Made by a program: the position numbers and the translations under genes | Shown here: one piece after another, positions 1 to 7,774 of the stretch | Layout of the letters: each line of letters opens with the position of its first letter | Numbering within the stretch: the first letter of the stretch is position 1 | NCBI GenBank assembly: GCA_002347685.1 | Contig: DDWS01000017.1 | Span: forward strand, 1-42,896 | Direction: 5' to 3' | DNA: 42,896 nt | Origin: Syntrophaceae bacterium UBA2280 | GTDB taxonomy: Bacteria > Desulfobacterota > Syntrophia > Syntrophales > Smithellaceae | Notes under the pieces: model-generated | What the model saw: the letters and a program-made list of their open reading frames with translations, nothing else | Told to the model about the DNA's origin: nothing | Database searches by the model: none

Positions 1-82
1 TTTACACAGATTAGTTTACAGTCTCCCGGATTTCTCTTCACCTTATGCCGTGTTCGATTGCATGCCTTTTGCGCATGGATTC

Positions 83-676
83 CTAATTTCTTTGCTGGAG
101 ATTTCGCTGCTGTGTTCTTGCCGTGTTCAAGGCTTTCTTGATATCAGCATTGTCCGGATCGATTGACAGGTAGTCTTGCCAAAGTGAGATGGCATTGCCG
201 AGATTACCCTTCCTGTATTCCTGAAACCCTTTTCTGTAGAGTGACGTTTTGCAGTCCGTCAGGCTTAAATGTAGTTGAGTTTGGTCGAATGGGAGCAGGT
301 GTGTCAAGTCATAATATTCACGTGAGTTCTTCAATAGAAGATTATAGGTTTTGCATGCCTGGGAAAAATCTTCTCTGTTCAATGCTCTGTCGGCGGCTGT
401 TTTGATCGACTTTAGGCTTTTCACATACTCCAAAATCAGTCCCTCATCCTGGGGATTGTTGTCAATCTTTGACTTGTAGAGCTCAATCGCCTTCTGATAA
501 TTACCTGCTGTCATATGTTGATTGATTTCAACCGGGGTTTTAACGGTTATTGAAGCCGGCTCCGGAACGGGCGCTCTTGGGGACAATGCGATCTTTAGTT
601 GTGCGCATGATGAAAACAGTAATAAGAAAATGAGGCAGGGGGGAAACCAGCCGTGTTTGAGAAGGTAATCCATCAT
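83..676 (-). CDS. TPR-containing outer-envelope lipoprotein
   Basis: Predicted 197-residue lipoprotein of unknown specific function. The first 24 residues form a hydrophobic signal peptide ending in a lipobox-like LFSSC, so Cys24 is the likely lipidation site. The rest is helical; residues about 50-80 and 150-190 look like tetratricopeptide repeats (for example a GNLGNAISLWQDYLSIDPDN unit), suggesting a scaffold or adaptor role at the envelope. Its ATG overlaps the stop of the upstream HD-GYP gene (ATGA), with GAGGA just ahead, so the two are translationally coupled and probably work together. A second ATG one codon downstream is an equally possible start. No catalytic motif is seen. Confidence 0.8.
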   Translation of the reverse strand: MMDYLLKHGWFPPCLIFLLLFSSCAQLKIALSPRAPVPEPASITVKTPVEINQHMTAGNYQKAIELYKSKIDNNPQDEGLILEYVKSLKSIKTAADRALNREDFSQACKTYNLLLKNSREYYDLTHLLPFDQTQLHLSLTDCKTSLYRKGFQEYRKGNLGNAISLWQDYLSIDPDNADIKKALNTARTQQRNLQQRN

Positions 677-2127
677 ACTGTCCTCGCAACAGGCGTGGCG
701 CTCTTTCCGGCGCTTCTTTTATCAATAAGCCCGAAGAAAATGGCGACCAAATCCGACCTCAAAATTGTTCCTGCTACACGAACCATCTCCCGCAGTGCCT
801 CTTCTTGAGATAGAGCTTTTCTGTAAGGTCTGTCAGTTGTCATGGCGTCAAATGTGTCTGAAATAGCGATAATCGCGGCAAAAAGTGGAATCCGGTCGCC
901 GTCAAGTGCGTCTGGATAGCCTTTTCCATCCTGCCGTTCATGGTGATGCCGTACCGCAGGCATGTATTTGTGTAAGGAAGGCGCCTTTTCAAGGATGGAG
1001 GCTCCGTCCGCTGCGTGGCGGAGCATTTCCTCATATTCAGATTCAGTCAGCATGGCTGGTTTCTGCAAGATATGGTCGGGTGTTTTAATCTTTCCCACAT
1101 CATGAAGAAGACAGGCCACCTCAAGATCCTTGAGTTCATCCGAAGAAAGGCCTATGGCGTGGCCGATGAGCAGCGACAGTTGGGCAACCCGGGCGGAATG
1201 TCCATGAGTATAAGGGTCTTTCGCGTCAATGGCTGCCGCCACCACCTTTACAATGGAGACGTAGGCCTCTTCAAGGTCGCGGGCATACTTGTTGAGTTTG
1301 CTTTGCTGCAGGGCGATGGTGGACGACATTTCATTGAAATTGATAGTCAGTTTGCCCAGCTCATCGTCGGAATAAATCTTGAGGGGACTTTTTGATGTCC
1401 CTTCTTTCAGCTCGCTTACACCGATCGAGAGTTCTTTTATGGGTTTGATGATGAAGGATGCCAGAAGAACGCTGGCGATTGTACCCAAAACGAGAATAAT
1501 GCCGAAGACGACAAAAATGCTTTTACGGACTTCAGCCTGTGCCTGAAATAAGACAGACCTGTTGATGGCGAGTACCACACTCCCCAAGGGCCTGTCCATA
1601 AAGACAATGGGACAGGATATGCCGAAAATCGAGTCCGATGATCTGTCCAATTCTTTCACGGTGGTTCCATCCTGGCTATGTCTGATTATCCTGCCTGAAT
1701 TCTCGGAGAAGATGACGTCGCTCATGGCCATCTCGCTGTGAACGATTGCTTTGTTATCCGGTGTGACGATAGCGACATATTCCACATCGTTATTAGACGA
1801 CTTTGCCTTGTAAACGAGATTATCCAGACCCAACAAGTCCTTGGACAAAAGGCTGTATCCTGCGGATGCGGCAATGCTCTTGCCTATGGATTCGCCTCTC
1901 TTGATGATTTCATTTTGCAAATAGCTGTTCATGATCTGGACGGTAATGATAGAAAGAACAAAGGAGGTGCAGGTCATCAAAATGACTACGAAGAATGCGA
2001 TTTTAAAGCGCAGGCTTAAAGACTGGTATTTTTCCCGGATGCTGATCAACGTGGTCCGAATAAGACCTGCAGGCAGACGAAGGGCAGAAAGAATCCTTCG
2101 CATGATCTTGTTGTGGTCAGGCGTCAT
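673..2127 (-). CDS. Membrane HD-GYP phosphodiesterase with HAMP domain
   Basis: Probable cyclic-di-GMP phosphodiesterase with an extracytoplasmic sensor. About 484 residues: a transmembrane helix near 43-65, a periplasmic sensor region near 66-200, a second helix near 203-227, a HAMP linker to about 280, then an HD-GYP domain. The HD pair (HDVGK), the triple-His stretch HHHE and the DGKGYP motif (canonical GYP form DGxGYP) are all present, as is the downstream SDTFDAMTTDRPYR segment, so it should be catalytically competent. I chose ATG 2127 because AAGGG sits about 9 nt upstream; GTG 2151, ATG 2148 and ATG 2136 are also in frame. A good promoter (2167-2195) lies directly upstream. It is the first gene of a two-gene unit with the TPR lipoprotein. 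Confidence 0.9.
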   Translation of the reverse strand: MTPDHNKIMRRILSALRLPAGLIRTTLISIREKYQSLSLRFKIAFFVVILMTCTSFVLSIITVQIMNSYLQNEIIKRGESIGKSIAASAGYSLLSKDLLGLDNLVYKAKSSNNDVEYVAIVTPDNKAIVHSEMAMSDVIFSENSGRIIRHSQDGTTVKELDRSSDSIFGISCPIVFMDRPLGSVVLAINRSVLFQAQAEVRKSIFVVFGIILVLGTIASVLLASFIIKPIKELSIGVSELKEGTSKSPLKIYSDDELGKLTINFNEMSSTIALQQSKLNKYARDLEEAYVSIVKVVAAAIDAKDPYTHGHSARVAQLSLLIGHAIGLSSDELKDLEVACLLHDVGKIKTPDHILQKPAMLTESEYEEMLRHAADGASILEKAPSLHKYMPAVRHHHERQDGKGYPDALDGDRIPLFAAIIAISDTFDAMTTDRPYRKALSQEEALREMVRVAGTILRSDLVAIFFGLIDKRSAGKSATPVARTV

Positions 2128-2166
2128 CTTCAACATCCCTTCATTCATCACATGCTTGCGACGGTA

Positions 2167-2195
2167 ATTATAAAGAAAGAACTAAATTAAATCAA
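2167..2195 (-). promoter_or_regulatory. sigma70-type promoter for the HD-GYP gene
   Basis: Read on the minus strand, TTGATT (2195-2190) and TATAAT (2172-2167) are separated by 17 nt. The predicted start of transcription is near 2160, about 33 nt before the chosen start codon. Confidence 0.6.
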
Positions 2196-2234
2196 GACAA
2201 TATACTGTTGCTTCCGAACCGGCACAATATGCGA

Positions 2235-2250
2235 TGTGCTGGAGAGCACA
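2235..2250. repeat. Inverted repeat TGTGCT-GGAG-AGCACA
   Basis: Perfect 6-bp arms around 4 nt, lying between the divergent HD-GYP and panC promoters. It has the same geometry (5+6+5) as a Crp-type site but with C/G at the inner position of each half. It may be a regulator-binding site; which regulator is unknown. Confidence 0.4.
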
Positions 2251-2288
2251 AAGTGAAGTGATAAACTGTTAAAAAAATAAAAATATTC

Positions 2289-2318
2289 TTGACAAAAATA
2301 ATGTTCATCTGCTAATTA
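2289..2318 (+). promoter_or_regulatory. Probable panC promoter
   Basis: Perfect -35 TTGACA at 2289-2294, then an 18-nt spacer to TAATTA at 2313-2318, which carries an upstream TG (extended -10 TGC). The -10 itself is a poor match, so this is a moderate call. It would give a leader of roughly 90 nt before panC. Confidence 0.45.
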
Positions 2319-2364
2319 GCTCACGCGCTTGGATCCGGAAGGACCGGGACGGAAGGAAGAAATC

Positions 2365-2415
2365 ATGAAGGAACTCAAAGCCTCTCGTTTCGCGACAGGG
2401 GGCTTTTTTTATTGA
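2365..2415 (+). CDS. Candidate 16-residue leader peptide upstream of panC
   Basis: ATG at 2365 preceded by a strong Shine-Dalgarno stretch GGAAGGAAG (2351-2359) starts an ORF coding MKELKASRFATGGFFY, ending with TGA at 2413-2415. It runs straight through the terminator-like hairpin at 2377-2406 and its T-tract, and stops 3 nt before the panC ATG. panC has no good ribosome site of its own outside that hairpin. Translation of this ORF could therefore both melt the hairpin and hand ribosomes to panC. There is no run of valine, leucine or aspartate codons that would make it a classic amino-acid attenuator. Whether it is translated is inference. Confidence 0.4.
   Translation: MKELKASRFATGGFFY
2377..2410 (+). 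terminator. Terminator-like attenuator directly before panC
   Basis: AAAGCCTC (2377-2384) pairs with GGGGGCTTT (2398-2406) with one wobble, with an inner TCG/CGA step, followed by seven T. The T-tract ends 8 nt before the panC ATG, which leaves no room for a promoter between them, so it reads as a conditional terminator in the panC leader. Upstream (2331-2346) a CCGG-AAGGA-CCGG hairpin could be part of the same switch. Confidence 0.55.
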
Positions 2416-2418
2416 ATC

Positions 2419-3270
2419 ATGAGAGTGATTGAATCCATCAAAGAGATGCAGTCTCAGGCAGAAGGCTTACGATCCGCAGGAAAAAGAATTTCTTTTGTTC
2501 CGACGATGGGCTATTTGCATGAGGGGCACCTGTCTCTCATGAAGCACGCCCGCCAGACAGCAGATTATGTTGTCGTCAGTATTTACGTAAATCCCACTCA
2601 GTTCGGTCCGAAAGAGGATTTCTCAAAATATCCTCGCGACTTTGAACGAGACCACCAGCTTGCCGAAAGCGCCGGCGTGGATGCCATTTTCTACCCATCC
2701 AATCAGGAAATGTATCCAGAAGGCTATCAGACTTATGTCGATGTCGAAGATGTGACCCGGAATCTCTGCGGAGCGTCCCGTCCCGGCCATTTCCGCGGCG
2801 TGACGACCATCTGCTGTAAATTATTCAATATTATTAAACCCCACAGCGCTATTTTCGGCAAAAAAGACTATCAGCAGCTTGCGGCGATCAAGCGCATGGT
2901 TGTCGATTTGAATCTCGATTTGGAAATTGTCGGTTTGCCTACATTTCGCGAACCGGACGGTCTGGCCATGAGTTCGCGAAATGTTTACTTAAAGCCTGAA
3001 GAACGCACATCCGCCCTGACATTGATCGATTCACTCAAGCGGGCACAGGCGCTGTATGCGCAGGGCGAAAAGAAAGCTTCGGTAATTATCGTACAGGCGG
3101 AAAAACTCATCAACAGCGCGCCTTATACCGATATAGATTATGTGAGAATATGTGACGCAGCCACCCTCGAAGACATCGATGAGATCAGAGGGGAGGTCGT
3201 GATGGCATTGGCTGTGAAAGTGGGCAAAACCAGACTGATCGACAATTCCGTTTTGGGTGATCAACTCTAA
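2419..3270 (+). CDS. panC: Pantothenate synthetase
   Basis: Joins pantoate and beta-alanine with ATP to make pantothenate, the last step before coenzyme A synthesis, in the cytoplasm. The 283 residues match the family length. The N-terminal nucleotide-binding signature PTMGYLHEGHLSL (residues 29-41) and the later FGKKDYQQLAAIKRMV and REPDGLAMSSRNVYL segments are typical. The start ATG fits the normal N terminus (MRVIESIKEMQ) although no proper Shine-Dalgarno lies at the right distance; the upstream leader ORF may supply ribosomes. panD follows 40 nt downstream; together they form a short pantothenate operon. panB is not in the window. Confidence 0.97.
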   Translation: MRVIESIKEMQSQAEGLRSAGKRISFVPTMGYLHEGHLSLMKHARQTADYVVVSIYVNPTQFGPKEDFSKYPRDFERDHQLAESAGVDAIFYPSNQEMYPEGYQTYVDVEDVTRNLCGASRPGHFRGVTTICCKLFNIIKPHSAIFGKKDYQQLAAIKRMVVDLNLDLEIVGLPTFREPDGLAMSSRNVYLKPEERTSALTLIDSLKRAQALYAQGEKKASVIIVQAEKLINSAPYTDIDYVRICDAATLEDIDEIRGEVVMALAVKVGKTRLIDNSVLGDQL

Positions 3271-3310
3271 GCGTATTGTATATTCTACTGACAGGAGAGT
3301 ACAAACGACC

Positions 3311-3667
3311 ATGCAAAGAATGATGCTGAAATCAAAAATTCATCGCGCGACCGTAACAGATGCGGACCTCCACTATGAAGGCAGTATCACCATTGACGAA
3401 AAGCTCATGGAAGAGGCAAACATGGTGCCTTATGAACGGGTGGAAATTTACGACATTGACAATGGTGAGAGATTTGCCACCTATACGATCAAAGGCAAGC
3501 GCAATTCAGGGACCATTTGCCTCAATGGCGCTGCCGCCCGCAAGGTGGCTAAAGGGGACCTGATCATAATCGCGACCTTTGTCAACCTGGAGGACGAGGA
3601 AGCAAGGAAATGGAAACCCAAGTGCGTACTGGTCGACGCCAAAAACAAGATAAAAAAAGTTTCCTAA
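3311..3667 (+). CDS. panD: Aspartate 1-decarboxylase proenzyme
   Basis: Makes beta-alanine from L-aspartate, feeding PanC. The protein is about 118 residues, as usual for the family. It is synthesised as a proenzyme that cleaves itself at Gly-Ser to form a pyruvoyl group; the site is visible as YEGSITID near residues 22-29. The N terminus MQRMMLKSKIHRATVT and the later GKRNSGTICLNGAAAR segment are family signatures. ATG 3311 was chosen over an upstream in-frame start inside panC, because AGGAGAG lies 12 nt before it and homologues begin here. Confidence 0.96.
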   Translation: MQRMMLKSKIHRATVTDADLHYEGSITIDEKLMEEANMVPYERVEIYDIDNGERFATYTIKGKRNSGTICLNGAAARKVAKGDLIIIATFVNLEDEEARKWKPKCVLVDAKNKIKKVS

Positions 3668-3680
3668 TAAAAAACAACGG

Positions 3681-3720
3681 ACGGATAACCTGTCTGCCTT
3701 CCAGGTGGTCAGGCATCCGT
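3681..3720 (+). other. Long hairpin between panD and ahcY
   Basis: ACGGAT (3681-3686) pairs with ATCCGT (3715-3720), with an inner CCTG/CAGG pairing. The tail (CATCTATTTG) is not T-rich enough for a convincing terminator, so this could be a weak terminator of panD, an mRNA-processing hairpin or part of the ahcY leader. It is followed by an AT-rich stretch (CATAAT at 3741-3746, TTGAAT at 3751-3756) that may hold the ahcY promoter, but no well-spaced -35/-10 pair is convincing. Confidence 0.4.
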
Positions 3721-3829
3721 CATCTATTTGGCGATGATAACATAATTCTATTGAATTTTTCCGTTCATCTGTGTTAACCCTCAAACCGAAAAAGAGCGAT
3801 CAAAAAATAAATTAAGACTTGGAGGCATC

Positions 3830-5254
3830 ATGGCTTTTCTGGAAGTTGATCAAAAGCTGAAATATAAAGTAGCGGATATCACTCTTGCATCCTGGGGAAG
3901 AAAGGAAATGGACCTGGCGGAAAATGAAATGCCGGGTTTGATGGCGCTTCGAAAAAAATACAGCCGGAAGAAACCCCTCAAGGGAATGAAAATCATGGGT
4001 TCTCTGCACATGACAATCCAGACGGCCATGCTCATCGAAACGCTTGGGGAACTCGGTGCGGATTTGCGCTGGGCTTCCTGCAACATCTTTTCCACGCAGG
4101 ACCACGCGGCGGCGGCTATTGCCAGGGCAGGGTCGGTGGCGGTCTTTGCCTGGAAAGGCGAGACGCTGGACGAATACTGGTGGTGCACGGAACAGGCATT
4201 GACCTGGCCTGACGGTTCGGGCCCGGACCTGATCGTTGATGACGGTGGAGATGCGACACTGATGATTCACCACGGGGTCAAAATTGAAAAGAATCCGCAA
4301 TTGCTAAAAAAGAAAATAGACAACAAGGAATTTAAAATTGTCGTTTCACGTTTGGAGAGAGGTTATAAAAAGAATCCCAACCGCTGGCAGCAGGTCGCGT
4401 CAAAAATCCGTGGCGTGTCTGAAGAAACCACAACCGGCGTACACCGTCTCTATCAGATGCAGGCGGCGGGCGAACTGTTGTTTCCCGCCATCAATGTCAA
4501 TGATTCGGTCACCAAATCCAAATTCGACAATCTTTACGGGTGCCGGGAATCTCTGGCCGACGGTATCAAAAGGGCGACGGACATCATGATCGCGGGCAAG
4601 GTGGTGGTGGTTTGCGGCTATGGCGATGTTGGCAAAGGCAGCGCCCAGTCCATGCGCGGATTCGGTGCCCGGGTCATTATCACGGAAATTGATCCGATTT
4701 GCGCGCTTCAGGCGGCCATGGAGGGCTATGAGGTGAAGACGCTCGATGATGTTGTGGGCATCGGCGACATTTTTGTTTCCGCGACGGGATGCTGCGACGT
4801 GATCACCGGTCGTCATATGGAGCGGATGAAGGATGAAGCCATAATCTGCAACATCGGTCACTTCGACAGTGAGATCGACATGCATTATCTGGAGACGAGC
4901 AAATTCTGCAAGAAAGATACGGTGAAGCCTCAGGTGGATAAATGGACGCTTAAATCGGGGCGGTCGATTATCGTTCTGGCCGAAGGCCGCTTGGTCAATT
5001 TAGGCTGCGCGACCGGACATCCCAGCTTTGTGATGAGCAACAGTTTCACGAATCAGTGTCTGGCGCAAATCGATCTGGCGACGAAAAAATACCCCATCGG
5101 GGTTTATACACTCTCCAAGAAGCTCGATGAGGAAGTCGCCTTGCTCCACCTGGATCGTCTGGGGGCAAAGATGACGAAACTCAATAAAAAACAGGCGGAT
5201 TATCTGGGACTTCCGGTGGAGGGTCCCTTCAAACCGGATCACTATCGCTACTGA
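3830..5254 (+). CDS. ahcY: Adenosylhomocysteinase (S-adenosylhomocysteine hydrolase)
   Basis: Splits S-adenosylhomocysteine, the product of all SAM-dependent methylations, into homocysteine and adenosine in an NAD-dependent reaction. The 474 residues agree with the long bacterial form. Visible signatures are GSLHMTIQTAMLIETL near residue 56, the NAD-binding segment VVVCGYGDVGKGSAQSMRGF near 259, and the conserved C terminus KPDHYRY. GGAGG lies a few bases before the ATG. It is preceded by a 160-nt intergenic region and closed by a strong terminator, so it is probably its own transcription unit. No recognisable SAH riboswitch was seen upstream. Confidence 0.97.
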   Translation: MAFLEVDQKLKYKVADITLASWGRKEMDLAENEMPGLMALRKKYSRKKPLKGMKIMGSLHMTIQTAMLIETLGELGADLRWASCNIFSTQDHAAAAIARAGSVAVFAWKGETLDEYWWCTEQALTWPDGSGPDLIVDDGGDATLMIHHGVKIEKNPQLLKKKIDNKEFKIVVSRLERGYKKNPNRWQQVASKIRGVSEETTTGVHRLYQMQAAGELLFPAINVNDSVTKSKFDNLYGCRESLADGIKRATDIMIAGKVVVVCGYGDVGKGSAQSMRGFGARVIITEIDPICALQAAMEGYEVKTLDDVVGIGDIFVSATGCCDVITGRHMERMKDEAIICNIGHFDSEIDMHYLETSKFCKKDTVKPQVDKWTLKSGRSIIVLAEGRLVNLGCATGHPSFVMSNSFTNQCLAQIDLATKKYPIGVYTLSKKLDEEVALLHLDRLGAKMTKLNKKQADYLGLPVEGPFKPDHYRY

Positions 5255-5265
5255 AAAATACCCCC

Positions 5266-5297
5266 AAAAGGCGGTCTAGAGCAGACCGCCTTTTTTT
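5266..5297. terminator. Bidirectional intrinsic terminator between ahcY and lptG
   Basis: AAAAGGCGGTCT (5266-5277) and AGACCGCCTTTT (5283-5294) form a perfect stem around a 5-nt loop, followed by T on the plus side and, on the minus side, T after the stem as well. It fits the convergent arrangement of ahcY and lptG. Confidence 0.9.
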
Positions 5298-5306
5298 ATT
5301 ATTTCA

Positions 5307-6386
5307 TCAGGTTCTGACACGATAAAACAGGATTGCGGCAATGGCGCTAAACAGGAAATTGGCCGCCCAGGCGGCAGCGAGTGGAGGTATTTTCCCGGAT
5401 TGCCCCATGGCCATGAAAACGGCATGGACGATCCAGTAGGAAAAGCCGATCAGGATGCCGACAGCAAGGCTCTGCATGATCCCGCCACCCCGTTCGGAAC
5501 GAAACGAAAAGGACATGCCGATGAAAATCATGATGATCATCACCCAGGGGAAGGCGATTTTCCCCGCCAGGACAACCCTGTATTTGGTGGTGTCATATCC
5601 TTCATCATCAATCTTTTCGACATACTCATTGAGTTCGAAATAGCCCATTCTTTCCACATCCTGCTGAATGGCCTTAAAATCATCCGGTTTTTCAGGCAGG
5701 TTGGCATTTTTGAGGTCACCCCATTGAAGGACCGGCGCGTTATCCTCATCAAAGGTTGTCGAAAGCCAATGACTCAAAAACCATTGATTGTCTTTCCATT
5801 GGGCTCGTTTGGCATCCACGCGTTTATGTAATGTAAAGTCCGGATTCAGGTAATAGATGCTGACGCCTTGCATGATGTTTTCATCAACATCGAAATATTT
5901 GAAATTATAAATGGCGTTGTCACTGCGGTACCAGATGGCGTTATTTTTAAAAAAACCCTTTGAGTTGAATTTCTGAATATCCACCTTGACGATATGTTCT
6001 GTTTTATGGAATGAGGCGGGAGCAATCCATTCACTGAAATAAAACAGAAACGGAACGGCGACCAGAGCGACGCCTAAAGCAGGCACCGCAATACGATACA
6101 GGCTGACGCCGTTGGCTTTCATAGCCGTAATTTCGCTGAACTTGGAAAGCGAGCTGTAGGTGATGAGTGTAGCCAGAAGGATCACGGCTGGCAATACCAG
6201 CGAAACGATCATCGGGATGGAGTAAAGAAAGTAGGCGGCGATTTGAGGGATTGTGGCGTCGTTACTCAAGAACATACGAATTTTACTGAAAAAATCAACG
6301 ATCAGATACAAGGCGATAAAAGAAATAAAGACGATGGCGAAAAATTTAAGAAAGTCTTTTAGGATGTATCTATCCAGTATTTTCAA
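5307..6386 (-). CDS. lptG: LPS export ABC transporter permease LptG
   Basis: Inner-membrane half of the LptB2FG transporter that extracts lipopolysaccharide and passes it to LptC and the periplasmic bridge. 359 residues: three N-terminal membrane helices (first near 15-33), a periplasmic beta-jellyroll-like region near 120-260, and three C-terminal helices. The N terminus MKILDRYILKDFLKFF is characteristic of the YjgP/YjgQ family. It lies 12 nt downstream of lptF, and the order lptF-lptG is the usual one. The assignment as LptG rather than a second LptF rests on position and length. The gene converges on ahcY with a shared terminator. Confidence 0.93.
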   Translation of the reverse strand: MKILDRYILKDFLKFFAIVFISFIALYLIVDFFSKIRMFLSNDATIPQIAAYFLYSIPMIVSLVLPAVILLATLITYSSLSKFSEITAMKANGVSLYRIAVPALGVALVAVPFLFYFSEWIAPASFHKTEHIVKVDIQKFNSKGFFKNNAIWYRSDNAIYNFKYFDVDENIMQGVSIYYLNPDFTLHKRVDAKRAQWKDNQWFLSHWLSTTFDEDNAPVLQWGDLKNANLPEKPDDFKAIQQDVERMGYFELNEYVEKIDDEGYDTTKYRVVLAGKIAFPWVMIIMIFIGMSFSFRSERGGGIMQSLAVGILIGFSYWIVHAVFMAMGQSGKIPPLAAAWAANFLFSAIAAILFYRVRT

Positions 6387-6398
6387 AGCAATAAAACC

Positions 6399-7559
6399 TC
6401 AGCGTTGATTGATTTTCACCGGGAGACGAGGAAAACGGAGTATCCGCGTCAGGGGCCATTCCCGATGGGCGATGATCAGTAAGAGGATCCCGAGAACGGT
6501 AAAAAAAATGTTCGGCGCCCAGACCCCCAGCGAAGGCAAAAGGTATCCCGTTTCCACCAGCGCTTCGCCACCGATACGCAGCAGGTAATAGGCGGAAACA
6601 ATGATCATGCCGAGAGCGAAGCCCCTGGATTTAACCGCCCTGTGACTTCGGATGCCCATGGGAACAGCCAGCAGGCCGAAAAAGATACATGAAAACGGGA
6701 TAGAGAATTTCTTATGGGCTTCAATGGACAATTCCCGTCGGACAGGGGCGTCTAATCCCGGTGTTCTGATTTTTTCGAGTAATTCGGTCATGGTCATCTC
6801 CGTGCTGGATTTGGCCTCTTCGCTGATTGCAGCCAGTGCATAGGATAAATCCAGATGGATGTCGTAAATTTTAAAATCAATTTTCCGGTAACTCTTTAAA
6901 TCGGGGCTGACGGTGTGAATCGAGCCGTCTGCCAGTCTGAGTTTGACGATCATCGTTACGGGATCGGCGACGATATACGCTTTCTTCGCAAGAATCGTAC
7001 TCGGTTCTCCGGTCAGTCTCCTGTCGGCCACAAGCACGCCTTCCATGTATTCACCGCTGGTGGGTATTTTATCCGCGTAGAACAGAAGGCCCCGAAAGTT
7101 GGTATTGAATGTTTTTTCTTTGATTCCGATGGTCGCGTTCTGCTGCGCGAGTTCGAAAAGAAGCTTTTTCGTTGCGAAGTTGCTGTGCGGGACCAGGTAG
7201 TAACCGATCACCACCGTAATGAGAAACGTAACCAGGGACGCGACCGCTACGGGGTAGTAAATTTGCAGCAAACTGACCCCGGAGGTTTTCAGAGCGGTGA
7301 TCTCGTTGTCGGCGGAAAAACGTCCCATCGCGATTAAAATGGCTATCAGAAGTGCGATGGGCAGGGTGAATAACAGAAAATTTGGCATCAGATGGGCGAT
7401 CAGATTGAGGATCGACCAGGCGCTGATGCCTTTATTCATGATCAACTCCGTGATCTGAAAGATTCTTCCCATCAGGAGAACAAACGTCAGAACAAAAAGG
7501 ATAATGAAAAAAGGAACTGTGATTTCCAGCAGTATGTATCGGTTGATGATTTTACGCAT
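6399..7559 (-). CDS. lptF: LPS export ABC transporter permease LptF
   Basis: Partner permease of LptG in LPS export. About 386 residues from ATG 7559 (MRKIINRYILLEITVPFF); an in-frame extension upstream to 7628 adds a hydrophilic segment atypical of the family, so it was left out. Three N-terminal helices, a periplasmic domain (roughly 120-270) and three C-terminal helices are seen, with the conserved stretch FSIPFSCIFFGLLAVPMGIR before the fourth helix. No strong Shine-Dalgarno is evident. It is divergent from the GT9-arn operon, so LPS export and LPS modification genes share one intergenic region. lptA, lptB and lptC are not in the window. Confidence 0.94.
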   Translation of the reverse strand: MRKIINRYILLEITVPFFIILFVLTFVLLMGRIFQITELIMNKGISAWSILNLIAHLMPNFLLFTLPIALLIAILIAMGRFSADNEITALKTSGVSLLQIYYPVAVASLVTFLITVVIGYYLVPHSNFATKKLLFELAQQNATIGIKEKTFNTNFRGLLFYADKIPTSGEYMEGVLVADRRLTGEPSTILAKKAYIVADPVTMIVKLRLADGSIHTVSPDLKSYRKIDFKIYDIHLDLSYALAAISEEAKSSTEMTMTELLEKIRTPGLDAPVRRELSIEAHKKFSIPFSCIFFGLLAVPMGIRSHRAVKSRGFALGMIIVSAYYLLRIGGEALVETGYLLPSLGVWAPNIFFTVLGILLLIIAHREWPLTRILRFPRLPVKINQR

Positions 7560-7698
7560 AATCTGTGTCACTTTTTTGTGGACGCTATCACGTCTTGATG
7601 CTTTTGGACAAGAAAAAGATAAAAACAAAAACCGGCCTGCCGTGGGTCAAGGGATCGACTATTGAAGCCATCCTATCGGTTATTTTTACAATGATTTA

Positions 7699-7727
7699 TT
7701 GACAGTCCCTTGCATTTTGCCTATAGT
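7699..7727 (+). promoter_or_regulatory. Strong sigma70-type promoter of the GT9-arn operon
   Basis: TTGACA (7699-7704), 17-nt spacer, TATAGT (7722-7727). Transcription would start near 7734, about 40 nt before the GT9 ATG at 7775. No other clear promoter is seen for the next 10 kb on this strand, so it probably drives the whole cluster. Confidence 0.8.
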
Positions 7728-7774
7728 CCCCTTGATTTTCGAGCGTGTCGCTGGCCGAGGAAAGGGTGGAATCT

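Noticed and set aside
1..82. Possible start of a further minus-strand gene at the left edge
   Set aside because: Several short frames and a GGGAG-like stretch are present, but too little sequence is left to support a gene.
3668..3829. Possible SAH riboswitch before ahcY
   Set aside because: The conserved sequence blocks of known SAH riboswitches are not visible; only a generic hairpin is present.
7628..7745. Extended N termini for lptF (to 7628) and the GT9 gene (GTG 7745)
   Set aside because: The extra residues are hydrophilic and atypical of the families; internal ATGs fit better with family N termini and, for GT9, with the ribosome site.
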